From Clostridium acetireducens DSM 10703 (lineage in GTDB: Bacteria > Bacillota > Clostridia > Clostridiales > Clostridiaceae): a stretch of DNA of 36,209 bases. The notes beneath the pieces are model-generated. The model was not told where the DNA came from, searched no databases, and was given only the letters and a program-made list of their open reading frames with translations. The DNA lies in contig NZ_LZFO01000029.1 of NCBI RefSeq assembly GCF_001758365.1, positions 1 through 36,209 on the forward strand, read 5' to 3'. The position numbers and the translations under genes are program-made. This document shows, in pieces, positions 1 to 8,056 of this stretch (positions within the stretch are counted from its first letter, which is position 1; each line of letters begins with the position of its first letter).

Positions 1-3
1 AAG

Positions 4-12
4 TTATCCACA
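4..12 (+). promoter_or_regulatory. Single DnaA-box-like nonamer
   Basis: The nonamer TTATCCACA matches the DnaA box consensus exactly. Only one copy was noticed here and no cluster or unwinding element was seen, so it is not evidence for an origin. It may be a chance match or a lone DnaA-binding site. Confidence 0.25.
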
Positions 13-95
13 GGTGCAATAGCACCTTAGCTTTGCTATTATCTTTTTCTGAACAAAATAGTTAATTATTAACAAAAAGTAATGATTTTTAAATA

Positions 96-132
96 TAATT
101 GAGGAAGTTTAATTGTGCAATTTCCTCAATTA
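96..132. promoter_or_regulatory. 11-bp inverted repeat upstream of the VanW gene
   Basis: TAATTGAGGAA (96-106) is repeated in inverted form at 122-132 around a 15-base loop. It lies about 45 bases before the VanW-domain start. It could end an upstream transcript, be an operator, or fold in the 5' leader. There is no run of T after it, which argues against a simple terminator. Confidence 0.4.
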
Positions 133-178
133 AATATTAATAGTATAATTATAAAGGAAATGAAAAGAGGTGATTCAA

Positions 179-1309
179 TTGAAGAAAAGAAGAGCTAAAT
201 CAAGAAAAAAATCAATTAAATTTGTAATTATTTGTATGTTTATAATTTTGGCTGGTGTAATATCTGCTTATGTAACTTATCATTACAATAAAACAAAGTA
301 CTGGAATGATTTAATATATCCAGGTGTTATAATACAGGATGTTAAAGTAGGAGGGAAAACAAAAGAAGAGGCAAAAAAGGCAGTAAATGAAAGAATAAAA
401 AATATAAATTCAAAAAGAAAAATTTATGTTATTATTAATGATAATAAATATGAATTAGATTATTTAAAAATTAATCCTAATTATAATATTGATGAAGTAG
501 TGAATGATGCATTTAAATATGGAAAAAATTTAAACTTATTTAAAAGATATAATCTAATAAAAAATCCAGAAAATAAAACGTATAAATTAAAGTTTAATTA
601 TAATGAAAATAATGTAAAAGACTTTATTAAAAAAATACAATATGAAGTAAATAAAAATCCTATAAATGCTAAATTGATTAAAAATGGAGGAAATTTTTCT
701 ATTATAAATGGACAAAAAGGAATTAAATTAGAAAATGAAAAGTTAGATAAGGATTTAAAACAAGCTATTCTTAATAATGAAAATTCTGATGTAAAGGTTA
801 ATGGTGCAACTAAAGAAGTATTACCTAATATAACATCAGATAAACTGTATACTGTTAATTATCAAATAGCTTCATTTTCAACACATTTTGCTTCTATATC
901 TTCTCCACAAAGGTCAAACAACATATCTATAGCTACTAAATCAATAAATGGAACGGTAATAATGCCTGGAGATATTTTTAGTTTTAATGATATAGTTGGA
1001 CAAAGAACAGCAGCTAGAGGATATCAAGCAGCACCAGTTATAATAGGAGATCATGTAGAGGCAGGTCTTGGTGGAGGAATATGCCAAGTATCTTCTACTT
1101 TATACAATACAGCAGTTAGAGCAGGTATGCAGACAGTTGAAAGAACACATCATTCATTGCCAGTAAATTATGTTCCAAAGGGAATGGATGCTACTGTAGA
1201 TTATGGTAATATAGATTACAAATTTAAAAATACACGTCAGTATCCTATATATATAGAAGGATATACTAGTGCAGGTTCTGTTGTATTTAATATTTATTGT
1301 CACAGATAA
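179..1309 (+). CDS. VanW-domain membrane-anchored envelope protein (YoaR-like)
   Basis: The protein is about 376 residues. A very basic N-terminus is followed by one hydrophobic segment (about residues 15-35), so it is probably anchored in the membrane with the rest outside. The middle resembles the YoaR-type peptidoglycan-binding domain that often precedes VanW. The C-terminal third is a clear VanW domain, with GDIFSFNDIVGQRT, GGGICQVSSTLYN and RTHHSLPVNYVP. VanW proteins are found in glycopeptide-resistance clusters, but most chromosomal copies have no proven function; a cell-wall role is inferred. The start is taken as TTG at 179, because AAGAGGTG at 164-171 is then well spaced; a GTG at 170 would lie inside that site. 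It is monocistronic and ends at a strong hairpin (1320-1375). Confidence 0.85.
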   Translation: MKKRRAKSRKKSIKFVIICMFIILAGVISAYVTYHYNKTKYWNDLIYPGVIIQDVKVGGKTKEEAKKAVNERIKNINSKRKIYVIINDNKYELDYLKINPNYNIDEVVNDAFKYGKNLNLFKRYNLIKNPENKTYKLKFNYNENNVKDFIKKIQYEVNKNPINAKLIKNGGNFSIINGQKGIKLENEKLDKDLKQAILNNENSDVKVNGATKEVLPNITSDKLYTVNYQIASFSTHFASISSPQRSNNISIATKSINGTVIMPGDIFSFNDIVGQRTAARGYQAAPVIIGDHVEAGLGGGICQVSSTLYNTAVRAGMQTVERTHHSLPVNYVPKGMDATVDYGNIDYKFKNTRQYPIYIEGYTSAGSVVFNIYCHR

Positions 1310-1319
1310 TATTAATAAT

Positions 1320-1375
1320 ACTAGATAAAATAAAAGTATGTAATTTTTAAATTACATACTTTTATTTTATCTAGT
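1320..1375. terminator. Long perfect hairpin, probably a bidirectional terminator
   Basis: A 27-base arm (1320-1346) is perfectly complementary to 1349-1375 with only TT between. The stem is AT-rich with A and T runs in the arms, so either strand could terminate here. It separates the plus-strand VanW gene from the converging minus-strand MazF-like gene. Confidence 0.7.
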
Positions 1376-1410
1376 ATTTGTTTATTATGTAAGTATATGT
1401 TATATAATAT

Positions 1411-1505
1411 CCTGATCCGAACCAGGTATGATAAAAATTTTTATGTAAAATTGTTTAAATTTTTAAAAGAAGAATATGAAATAGAATCTCCTAGTCTTAA
1501 CTAGG
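1411..1505 (-). ncRNA. Two related short hairpins downstream of the MazF-like gene
   Basis: Read on the minus strand, 1505-1490 is CCTAGT-TAAG-ACTAGG and 1426-1411 is CCTGGT-TCGG-ATCAGG. Each can form six base pairs closed by a tetraloop. Pair 4 changes from A-U to G-C and pair 5 from G-C to G-U, so pairing is kept although the sequence differs. CATA before and GGA after are also shared. The units are 79 bases apart, in the 3' region after the MazF-like stop codon. It could be a 3' UTR element, a small RNA or a protein-binding repeat; no known family was recognised. Confidence 0.35.
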
Positions 1506-1581
1506 TATGTAACCACACAAAAATAATTTTAACATTTAAAGTACAATAAATCAATATATTTTACAAAGTTTTTTATAAATT

Positions 1582-2181
1582 TTATAGTTCTAAAGAATTT
1601 TTAATTTTTAAATTTAGCAATTTCATAAAGTTATTATTTAAAGTAGCTATATGCCGACCAAGTCTAGCTTTTGAAATAACCTTTATTTGTTCTGTTAAAA
1701 CTGTACCTGTAATTTTATTTTTCTCACCATCTTCTAGTTTATAATCTGTTTCACGAAGTTCTATATGTACTGCTATTTTTTTGCTTCTATTAGATATAGG
1801 AACTATTATTGTGGTAGGAGATTTTTCGTTTCCAGTATCATTTTGAATTATAATTACAGGTCGTATTTTATTTTCTTCAGAACCTATATTTTGACCTAAT
1901 TCACAAGTCCAGATTTCACCTCTTTTAGGTATAATGTGAATTCTTTCAGGAACTTTGTCTTCAATTTTCATTTGTGTGTTTATCCAAGTAGAATAATTAT
2001 ATAAATGATTTAAAGAAAAAGCTTGTTTTTTTAAGTCATTTATAGAAGTAATTTGTTCTAATTTTTTATTAATTAATATTTCATAAGTTTCTAAAGTTTT
2101 TTTAATTTTTGATTTGGTTGTTTCTATATATTCACTTAATTCTTTATTCTTCATTTTTTTTATTTGAAAAGTTTTTTTCAT
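1582..2181 (-). CDS. MazF/PemK-family toxin-like endoribonuclease with N-terminal helical extension
   Basis: The protein has 199 residues. The C-terminal half (about 86-199) is a MazF/PemK fold: KRGEIWTCELG, then RPVIIIQND (107-115) and the SPTTIIVPIS strand (121-130). By alignment with B. subtilis MazF, Arg107 sits where the catalytic Arg25 does, and Ser130 replaces Thr48. Family members cut mRNA and are normally held by a small antitoxin. The first 85 residues are charged and probably helical, which usual MazF proteins of about 115 residues lack. No antitoxin gene is seen next to it on either strand. GAAGGTGA precedes the ATG. The gene is alone and converges on the VanW gene. An N-terminal part acting as built-in antitoxin or partner-binding segment is only a guess. 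Confidence 0.75.
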   Translation of the reverse strand: MKKTFQIKKMKNKELSEYIETTKSKIKKTLETYEILINKKLEQITSINDLKKQAFSLNHLYNYSTWINTQMKIEDKVPERIHIIPKRGEIWTCELGQNIGSEENKIRPVIIIQNDTGNEKSPTTIIVPISNRSKKIAVHIELRETDYKLEDGEKNKITGTVLTEQIKVISKARLGRHIATLNNNFMKLLNLKIKNSLEL

Positions 2182-2473
2182 AGTTTCACCTTCATTCGTA
2201 AGTTGTGTCTAGTATACTTTAACACTAATATTATAATACTAAAAATTTATTATTATGTAAAATATATTTCTATTAATCCAAGGATTTGGCACTTTAATTT
2301 TTTATATTATTACTTATATAATATATGTTACCTTATAGTATAAATAATATTAATTTTTTGAAAAAAATAAGAAGGAAAATTGTATATAATATAGAAATAG
2401 TTATTATTAACAATATTATTATTTATAATATTTAAAAATCAAGTAAAGACAAAATAATAAAGGAGAATAAAAT

Positions 2474-3304
2474 ATGAGCGAAAATGAAATATTAGAATGC
2501 GTTTCAAAAGCAATACCTTATTTTAAAAAAATAATAAGCGATGATGTTGCTATAGGCATTACAGATACAGAAAAATATATAGCGTGCATACAACCGGATA
2601 CTTTTTCATTAGATTTATTAGAAGTAGGTAAAAAAATAGAAAATATTAATTTTTTAAAAAAGTGTTTAGAAACAGGAAGAGATATTAAAGAAGATGTACC
2701 AAAAGAGGTATATGGAAGAAGTATAAAAACTATGGCTACTCCTATAAAAGATGAAAAAGGAAGAGTAATAGGCACTATAAGTACTGGAATTGATATGCAA
2801 AGCAATAATGAATTATTTTATAGTATAAAAAATTTAGCAGATTTAACAAATCAAGCTGCACAAAGTGTAGAACAAGTAGCACAAGGAGCCTCTTCTTTAG
2901 CAGAATCAGGACAGAAATCTGTGGCATTAGTTCAAAATACAATAGAGAGAACAAAACAAACCAATGATGCTTTAAAAATTATAGAAAATATTGCATCTCA
3001 GATAAATTTGCTAGGACTTAACGCGGCTATTGAAGCTTCAAGAGCAGGGGAACATGGAAGAGGATTTTCAGTAGTTGCAAGCGAAGTAAGAAAACTTGCT
3101 AATCAAAGTCAAGATTCAGTTAAAACTATACAAAAAGTTTTAAAACAAATGAATGATGCAGTAATTGAAATAAGTAAAGCTGTTGAAAATGCAGGAGCAA
3201 TAAGTGAAGAGCAAGCAGCTGCTACAGAAGAAATATCATCAACATTAGAAGATATAAATAATAGTGCAAAAAATATAAATCAATTTATTGATAAATTAAA
3301 ATAA
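2474..3304 (+). CDS. Soluble methyl-accepting chemotaxis-type signalling protein
   Basis: The protein has 276 residues and no membrane segment, so it is a cytoplasmic receptor. Residues 1-110 look like a small sensor domain of PAS/cache type (strand ending [12 protein letters not shown]), and 120-276 form the helical MCP signalling hairpin. The conserved tip is at about 173-209, with [20 protein letters not shown] followed by [14 protein letters not shown], which binds CheA and CheW in this family. The hairpin is short compared with transmembrane receptors. The ligand is unknown. The gene stands alone; AAAGGAG lies at the right distance from the ATG, and a terminator overlaps the stop codon. 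Chemotaxis partners must lie elsewhere. Confidence 0.88.
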   Translation: MSENEILECVSKAIPYFKKIISDDVAIGITDTEKYIACIQPDTFSLDLLEVGKKIENINFLKKCLETGRDIKEDVPKEVYGRSIKTMATPIKDEKGRVIGTISTGIDMQSNNELFYSIKNLADLTNQAAQSVEQVAQGASSLAESGQKSVALVQNTIERTKQTNDALKIIENIASQINLLGLNAAIEASRAGEHGRGFSVVASEVRKLANQSQDSVKTIQKVLKQMNDAVIEISKAVENAGAISEEQAAATEEISSTLEDINNSAKNINQFIDKLK

Positions 3305-3330
3305 AGCAGCAAGTTTTGTTGCTTTATTTT
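3301..3330 (+). terminator. Rho-independent terminator after the MCP gene
   Basis: ATAAAGCAGCAA (3301-3312) pairs with TTGTTGCTTTAT (3316-3327), including one G-U pair, with a three-base loop and T-rich sequence after it. The stem overlaps the stop codon. Confidence 0.8.
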
Positions 3331-3459
3331 ATTATAGAAGTGTTACATCAATTTAATTTAGTTATTATAGCTACAAGATAAAATATAGTTATAAAAGCAA
3401 ATAACTCTTTATATAGATTTAATTTTATTTTTAATTAATCTATGAAAGGAATGAATAAT

Positions 3460-5064
3460 ATGTATAAAGCTATATCTAATCCTTATCCTTCTACAAGGAA
3501 CCCTGTGTATGCTAAAAATGGAATGGTGTGCTCTACTAGTGCTTTAGCTTCTCAAAGTGGTATTGATATAATGAAAAAAGGAGGAAATGCTATAGACGCA
3601 GCTATTGCAGCAGCAGCTTGTTTAACAGTAGTAGAACCTACATCTAATGGTATAGGAGGAGATGCTTTTGCAATTGTGCATTATAAAAATAAATTATATG
3701 GCTTAAATTCAAGTGGACCAGCACCGGAGGGTATTTCAGGAGATATGTTAATAAAAAAAGGTTATAAAAAAATTCCTAAAAGAGGATTTTTACCTGTAAC
3801 AGTACCAGGAATTCCTGCAGCATGGTCTAGCTTATCTAAGAAATTTGGTAAATTACCATTAATAGATGTATTACAACCAGCCATAGAATATGCTGAAAAA
3901 GGATATCCAGTTTCCCAAACAGTAGCAATTAATTGGAATAAAGTATATAATGTATTTGTTAATCAATATAAAGATGAAGAATATAGTCATTGGTTTAAAA
4001 CATTTACTATAAATGGTAGGTCGCCTAATATAGGCGAAATTTGGTCTTGTAAGTCTATGGCAGAAACACTAATTTCTATAGGCAAAACTTATGGAGAGGA
4101 TTTTTATAAAGGTGATTTGGCAGATAAATTACATAAATTTTCTATAAAGTATAAAGGATATATTAGAAAATCAGATTTAGAAAAATATAAACCAGAATGG
4201 ATAAAACCTGTTAGTATAAATTATAAAGGATATGATATTTGGGAAATGCCTCCTAATGGACAAGGATTAATAGCTCTTATGGCTTTGAATATTTTAAATG
4301 ATTTTCAATTTAATTCAAAAGAATCTATTGATACATATCATAAGCAAATTGAGGCTATAAAAATTGCTTTTGAAGATGGATTAAAATATATAACGGATCC
4401 TAAATACATGAATATTAGTATTGAACAGTTGCTTTCTAAATCTTATGCTGAAAGTAAAAAGAAACTTATAACTAATAAAGCATATATTCCTAGAAAGATT
4501 ATCCCCTCTGAAGGAGGAACAGTATATTTAGCTACAGCAGATAAAGAAGGAAATATGGTGTCGTATATACAAAGTAATTATGCAGATTTTGGTTCAGGAC
4601 TAGTAGTGCCTGAAACAGGTATATGCTTACAAAATAGAGGAAATAATTTTTCTCTTAACAGTAAACATTGTAATTATTTGCAACCAGGTAAAAAAACTTA
4701 CCATACTATAATTCCAGGATTTTTAACTAAAAATAAAAAAGCTATAGGTCCTTTTGGAGTAATGGGAGCTTTCATGCAACCTCAAGGTCATGTCCAAGTA
4801 ATTATGAATTCTATAGATTTTGGATTAAATCCTCAAGCAGCTTTAGATGCACCAAGATTTAATTGGGAAGTAGATGCTAAAGTTAATATAGAAAATAATT
4901 TTCCTATACATATAGCAAAGATTTTAAATTTAATGGGACACAAAATAAATATTACATTGGAGCCTGATATTTATGGCAGAGGACAAATTATATGGAGAGA
5001 TAATAATGGTGTATTATGCGGTGGAACTGAAAGTAGAGCGGATGGAAATATTGCAGTATGGTAA
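3460..5064 (+). CDS. Gamma-glutamyltransferase family protein (cytoplasmic, YwrD-like)
   Basis: The protein has 534 residues from the ATG at 3460, chosen because AAAGGA at 3445-3450 is nine bases before it; ATGs at 3442 and 3451 are not well placed for a ribosome site. It matches the gamma-glutamyltranspeptidase N-terminal nucleophile family along its length: GGNAIDAAIAAAACLTVVEP early, IGGDAF, and EGGTVYLATADKEGN, where Thr354 is the expected autoprocessing and catalytic nucleophile. There is no signal peptide, unlike secreted GGT. Family members transfer or hydrolyse gamma-glutamyl groups such as that of glutathione; the substrate here is not known. The next gene starts within a few bases, suggesting cotranscription. 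Confidence 0.87.
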   Translation: MYKAISNPYPSTRNPVYAKNGMVCSTSALASQSGIDIMKKGGNAIDAAIAAAACLTVVEPTSNGIGGDAFAIVHYKNKLYGLNSSGPAPEGISGDMLIKKGYKKIPKRGFLPVTVPGIPAAWSSLSKKFGKLPLIDVLQPAIEYAEKGYPVSQTVAINWNKVYNVFVNQYKDEEYSHWFKTFTINGRSPNIGEIWSCKSMAETLISIGKTYGEDFYKGDLADKLHKFSIKYKGYIRKSDLEKYKPEWIKPVSINYKGYDIWEMPPNGQGLIALMALNILNDFQFNSKESIDTYHKQIEAIKIAFEDGLKYITDPKYMNISIEQLLSKSYAESKKKLITNKAYIPRKIIPSEGGTVYLATADKEGNMVSYIQSNYADFGSGLVVPETGICLQNRGNNFSLNSKHCNYLQPGKKTYHTIIPGFLTKNKKAIGPFGVMGAFMQPQGHVQVIMNSIDFGLNPQAALDAPRFNWEVDAKVNIENNFPIHIAKILNLMGHKINITLEPDIYGRGQIIWRDNNGVLCGGTESRADGNIAVW

Positions 5065-5082
5065 TTGGGGAGAGTGATTTTT

Positions 5083-5883
5083 GTGTATATTTTTAATAAA
5101 AAAGTTTTAAAAAAGATGTCAATATTTATTCCTATTATTTTAGTTTTATGTAATTTATTTATGCCTAAAAAGTGCTTGGCCGAAACTATAAATAATCCAA
5201 ATAAAATTTGGAATATAATTTTTAATAAGCCAGTTATGTTTAGAAATATTGATAATAATATAGTAGTTTTAGATAGTGAAGATAATTTAGTACCTGTGAA
5301 AGTAGAAATGGGATATAATGAAAAAGTATTACAAGTGAAGCCTCCTGAAGGTGGATATAAACCAGGAGAAACATATTTATTAAAAGTTAAAAAAGATTTA
5401 ATGGCTGAAAGGGGATTAAATTTAATAACAGATTATGTAAAAGAATTTACTATAAAAGAACAAATGACTTATGATAAATATAGAATTCATTTAAAAAATA
5501 ACTTTGGACATTATATTGCCAATGAAATAAAAGTTAATATAGATAATTATTATGTATCAGAAAATAAAGATGGAAGTATATGTATTATAATTGATATAAA
5601 TAATCCTGAAAATTACTTGAAGTTTTTAAAGTCTATAGAAGATAAAGAAAGTATTAATAAGTTTTTGAAAAAAATATATAATGATGCAATATCAGAGTAT
5701 CCAAATAAAGTTATTTCAGGAGGATTGTACACTCATATTATGTTTGATTTTTGTCCTGAGGGTTATTATGAATATGATAAAATGGAATTTGAAGATGATT
5801 TAAAAATATGGAAAACTATAAAATTATATTCTACTTTTGGAATAGATAGTAATGAAAATTGCACTGTTATATGGGAAGATTAG
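5083..5883 (+). CDS. Secreted protein with SbsA/Big_5-type Ig-like domain
   Basis: The protein is about 266 residues with a signal peptide: basic start, a hydrophobic stretch IFIPIILVLCNLF, then KKCLAET as probable cleavage region. The Cys is not in a clear lipobox. Residues of about 40-120 fit the SbsA Ig-like domain (IWNIIFNKPV, VLQVKPPEGGYKPGETYLLKV, then a strand ending VKEFTIKE). The remaining 140 residues are not recognised. A GTG at 5083 is preferred because GGGGAG (5067-5072) would overlap upstream starts at 5065 or 5074. It follows the GGT gene with no real gap and is probably in the same transcript. The function is unknown; an envelope or secreted role is inferred from the signal peptide. 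Confidence 0.7.
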   Translation: MYIFNKKVLKKMSIFIPIILVLCNLFMPKKCLAETINNPNKIWNIIFNKPVMFRNIDNNIVVLDSEDNLVPVKVEMGYNEKVLQVKPPEGGYKPGETYLLKVKKDLMAERGLNLITDYVKEFTIKEQMTYDKYRIHLKNNFGHYIANEIKVNIDNYYVSENKDGSICIIIDINNPENYLKFLKSIEDKESINKFLKKIYNDAISEYPNKVISGGLYTHIMFDFCPEGYYEYDKMEFEDDLKIWKTIKLYSTFGIDSNENCTVIWED

Positions 5884-5998
5884 ATTATTAAGTGCTTTTG
5901 CTTATGTATAATTATAGTATAAAATACGTGAAAATATAAATTTTATGTTAAAATAATCATTAGTGCAAATATTTAAAAAATGAATGGAGGAAATTATG

Positions 5999-6661
5999 AT
6001 GAAAGTTGCAAAGCAAGTATCGCTAAAACCATTGCAGTCTAAAATAAAACAAAATTATGGTATTGATATAAATGAAAAAAATTGTAGTAACATTATATCT
6101 ATGGAATTTGCAAAAAATAAGTCTTCAAAAGAATACTTAGATAACTATATAAATACATATGTAAAAGGTAATGAATTGGAATGGGCGTGTTACATGTACC
6201 TATTTTCTAAAGCGGTAGAAAAAAGAAGTGTAGAAAAAACAGAAAAATATTATAAAAAATTAAAAAAGTATGAAGATAATTATTATACAGAAAGTATTAT
6301 GGGAGATATTTTATTAAGATATTATGGAGATTTATTTAAAGCTAAGGATAAATTTTTAAATGCTTTGAAATTAAAAAAAGAAGATTTAAGTTGTTGTTAT
6401 AATTTAGGAGTTTTATATTATTTATTAGGAATGTTTGATAAGTCTGAATATTATTACCAATTAGTTGTAGATAATAATAAAGAAACTTATAATGAAAATT
6501 TTAATTTAAAAGGTAAAGCACTATATAATATTGCTGTTTATAACATAAATATATCTAAAAATTTAGAAAAAGCTAAAGAGTATTTAGAAAAATCTATAGT
6601 TGAAATACCTGATTACGTGGAAGCAAAAAATTTATTAGAAAAGTTGAAAGGAGCTATTTAA
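5999..6661 (+). CDS. TPR-repeat protein of unknown function
   Basis: The protein has about 220 residues. The N-terminal 80 residues are charged and helical and not recognised. The rest shows tetratricopeptide-like helix pairs: AKDKFLNALKLKKEDLSCCYNLG, split here as AKDKFLNALKLKK and DLSCCYNLGVLYYLLG, then KGKALYNIAVYN and AKEYLEKSIVEIPDYVEAKNLL. TPR domains bind other proteins. GGAGG at 5986-5990 supports ATG at 5999, or 5996 just before it. The following gene begins one base after the stop codon, so the two are almost certainly co-expressed and may form a complex. There is no signal peptide or membrane segment. Confidence 0.65.
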   Translation: MKVAKQVSLKPLQSKIKQNYGIDINEKNCSNIISMEFAKNKSSKEYLDNYINTYVKGNELEWACYMYLFSKAVEKRSVEKTEKYYKKLKKYEDNYYTESIMGDILLRYYGDLFKAKDKFLNALKLKKEDLSCCYNLGVLYYLLGMFDKSEYYYQLVVDNNKETYNENFNLKGKALYNIAVYNINISKNLEKAKEYLEKSIVEIPDYVEAKNLLEKLKGAI

Positions 6662-6662
6662 T

Positions 6663-7352
6663 ATGTCAAAAGTAAAAAATGCAGGAGATATATGGGTGCC
6701 TACTAAAGAAGTAGCGTCAAAAATTCTTTCAATACAAATAGAAAATTCAATAAATGAAGTACAAGTTAATTTGAATAATAAAAGTTTTTATGAACATGCT
6801 CTAATAAATAAAAGTGCAGAATGTGTTGTTAAGATAGCTCCAGAACTTAAAGGAACCATAATATTAGATGATTATATTAGAAAATTACCTTTAGATAAGA
6901 CAGAATTTATATATAATAGTGTTTATTCAAAAACTGGAGGAGTTCTTAATTTATTTAATCCAGAAATAAAAGAAGATATGGATGAGATTTTAAAAAACTT
7001 AATTAAAGATAAATGTGATAAAAATAAAGCTATAGAACAGTGGAAAAAAGTAAAATCTGAATTTTGGAGTGGGCTTACTCCTGAACTTGTATGGGCTGGC
7101 GGAGGAAAAGTGGAAAATTTGCTTTTAGTTGATTTTAACAAACAATTAACTTTAATTATGGAGAATAGGCAATTTTACACAAAAGGATCTGCCATTATAG
7201 CTGCTATAGAAGTATTAAGAGCATGGCAAGTAACTCCAAGAGAAGAATTTGATAATAAAACTCCTATGGAAATTATAATAGAAGAAAGAAAAGAAATTTA
7301 TAATAAAAAAATAGAGTTAATAAAAAGCATGAATATAGAAAGTGATTTTTAA
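6663..7352 (+). CDS. Hypothetical protein, partner of the upstream TPR gene
   Basis: This is a soluble protein of 229 residues that I do not recognise with confidence. Two conserved-looking stretches stand out: LTPELVWAGGG (138-148) and NKTPMEIIIEER (198-209), with a tryptophan-rich helix between. The N-terminus, GDIWVPTKEVASKIL, is unusually specific in sequence. The ATG at 6663 is well placed after AAAGGAG in the end of the TPR gene, and only one base separates the two genes. A terminator hairpin follows at 7363-7400. A role together with the TPR protein is likely; its nature cannot be read from the sequence. Confidence 0.6.
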   Translation: MSKVKNAGDIWVPTKEVASKILSIQIENSINEVQVNLNNKSFYEHALINKSAECVVKIAPELKGTIILDDYIRKLPLDKTEFIYNSVYSKTGGVLNLFNPEIKEDMDEILKNLIKDKCDKNKAIEQWKKVKSEFWSGLTPELVWAGGGKVENLLLVDFNKQLTLIMENRQFYTKGSAIIAAIEVLRAWQVTPREEFDNKTPMEIIIEERKEIYNKKIELIKSMNIESDF

Positions 7353-7362
7353 AGTTATTTTA

Positions 7363-7400
7363 TAAAAGGCAGAAGGATTAAATAATCTTTTTGTCTTTTA
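7363..7400 (+). terminator. Terminator after the TPR/unknown pair
   Basis: Bases 7363-7379 pair with 7384-7400 over 17 positions. The three non-Watson-Crick positions are all G-U when read as plus-strand RNA, which indicates direction. The right arm is T-rich. Confidence 0.7.
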
Positions 7401-7479
7401 TATATAAAATATAAGTATAAAGCTACATAAGTGTAGCAAAATATTTATTAGATAATTTATTTTAAAGGTGGGAATAAAT

Positions 7480-7992
7480 ATGAATGACAGAGTTATATAT
7501 GATGGATGGTTAAAGTTACATAAGAGAAAAGTAAATAATAGAGAATATGAAATAATAAAAAATTATGATGCAGTTTCTGCTATTATATTAAATGAATTTG
7601 GAGATATATTAATAGTTAAACAATTTAGACCAGCAGTTATGGAAGAAACTTTAGAAATACCAGCAGGATGTATTGATATTGAAGGAGAAAGTTCAGAAGA
7701 TTGCTTAGTAAGGGAAATAGAAGAAGAAACAGGATTAAAAATAAAAAAAGAAGAATTGAAAAAAGTGATATCATATAAACCTATAATGGGATTTAGTGCA
7801 AGTACTATGCATATTTTTAAAGCTCATATAAATAAGGAAGAATTGAAGACAAATAAAGTTAACGATGATGATGTAAGCGAGGTAAAATGGATGCCTTTTG
7901 AAGAATTTCAACATAAAATAAAAAATGGAGTAATATATGATGATAAAACTGTAATGTCATATTTTTATTTATGCTCTTTAAAAGATAAATAA
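7480..7992 (+). CDS. NUDIX hydrolase, ADP-ribose pyrophosphatase-like
   Basis: The protein has 170 residues. It follows the ADP-ribose pyrophosphatase pattern: N-terminal strands DGWLKLHKRKV, then VKQFRPAVMEETLEIPAG, followed by the NUDIX box with REIEEETG (78-85), which supplies the metal-binding glutamates. Between PAG and the box glutamate there is one residue more than in the standard G-x5-E spacing. Such enzymes split ADP-ribose into AMP and ribose-5-phosphate; the substrate is inferred from family. The ATG at 7480 is preferred because AAAGGTGGG precedes it; an in-frame GTG at 7468 lies inside that site. It is monocistronic and ends at a shared bidirectional terminator. Confidence 0.85.
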   Translation: MNDRVIYDGWLKLHKRKVNNREYEIIKNYDAVSAIILNEFGDILIVKQFRPAVMEETLEIPAGCIDIEGESSEDCLVREIEEETGLKIKKEELKKVISYKPIMGFSASTMHIFKAHINKEELKTNKVNDDDVSEVKWMPFEEFQHKIKNGVIYDDKTVMSYFYLCSLKDK

Positions 7993-7998
7993 TTAATA

Positions 7999-8035
7999 AA
8001 TGTGCATTATTTGTATATTATCAATAATGCACATT
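7999..8035. terminator. Bidirectional terminator between NUDIX and threonine aldolase genes
   Basis: AATGTGCATTATT (7999-8011) is perfectly repeated in inverted form at 8023-8035. It lies between two genes that converge on it, so it can end both. Confidence 0.75.
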
Positions 8036-8056
8036 CATTAATTATTTATTAATTTG

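Noticed and set aside
1-60. DnaA box as part of a replication origin
   Set aside because: There is a single box, no cluster, and neither dnaA nor dnaN is nearby.
7669-7735. Degenerate NUDIX box that might mean an inactive enzyme
   Set aside because: There is only a one-residue spacing change before the box glutamate. The REIEEETG core is intact, so loss of activity is not supported.
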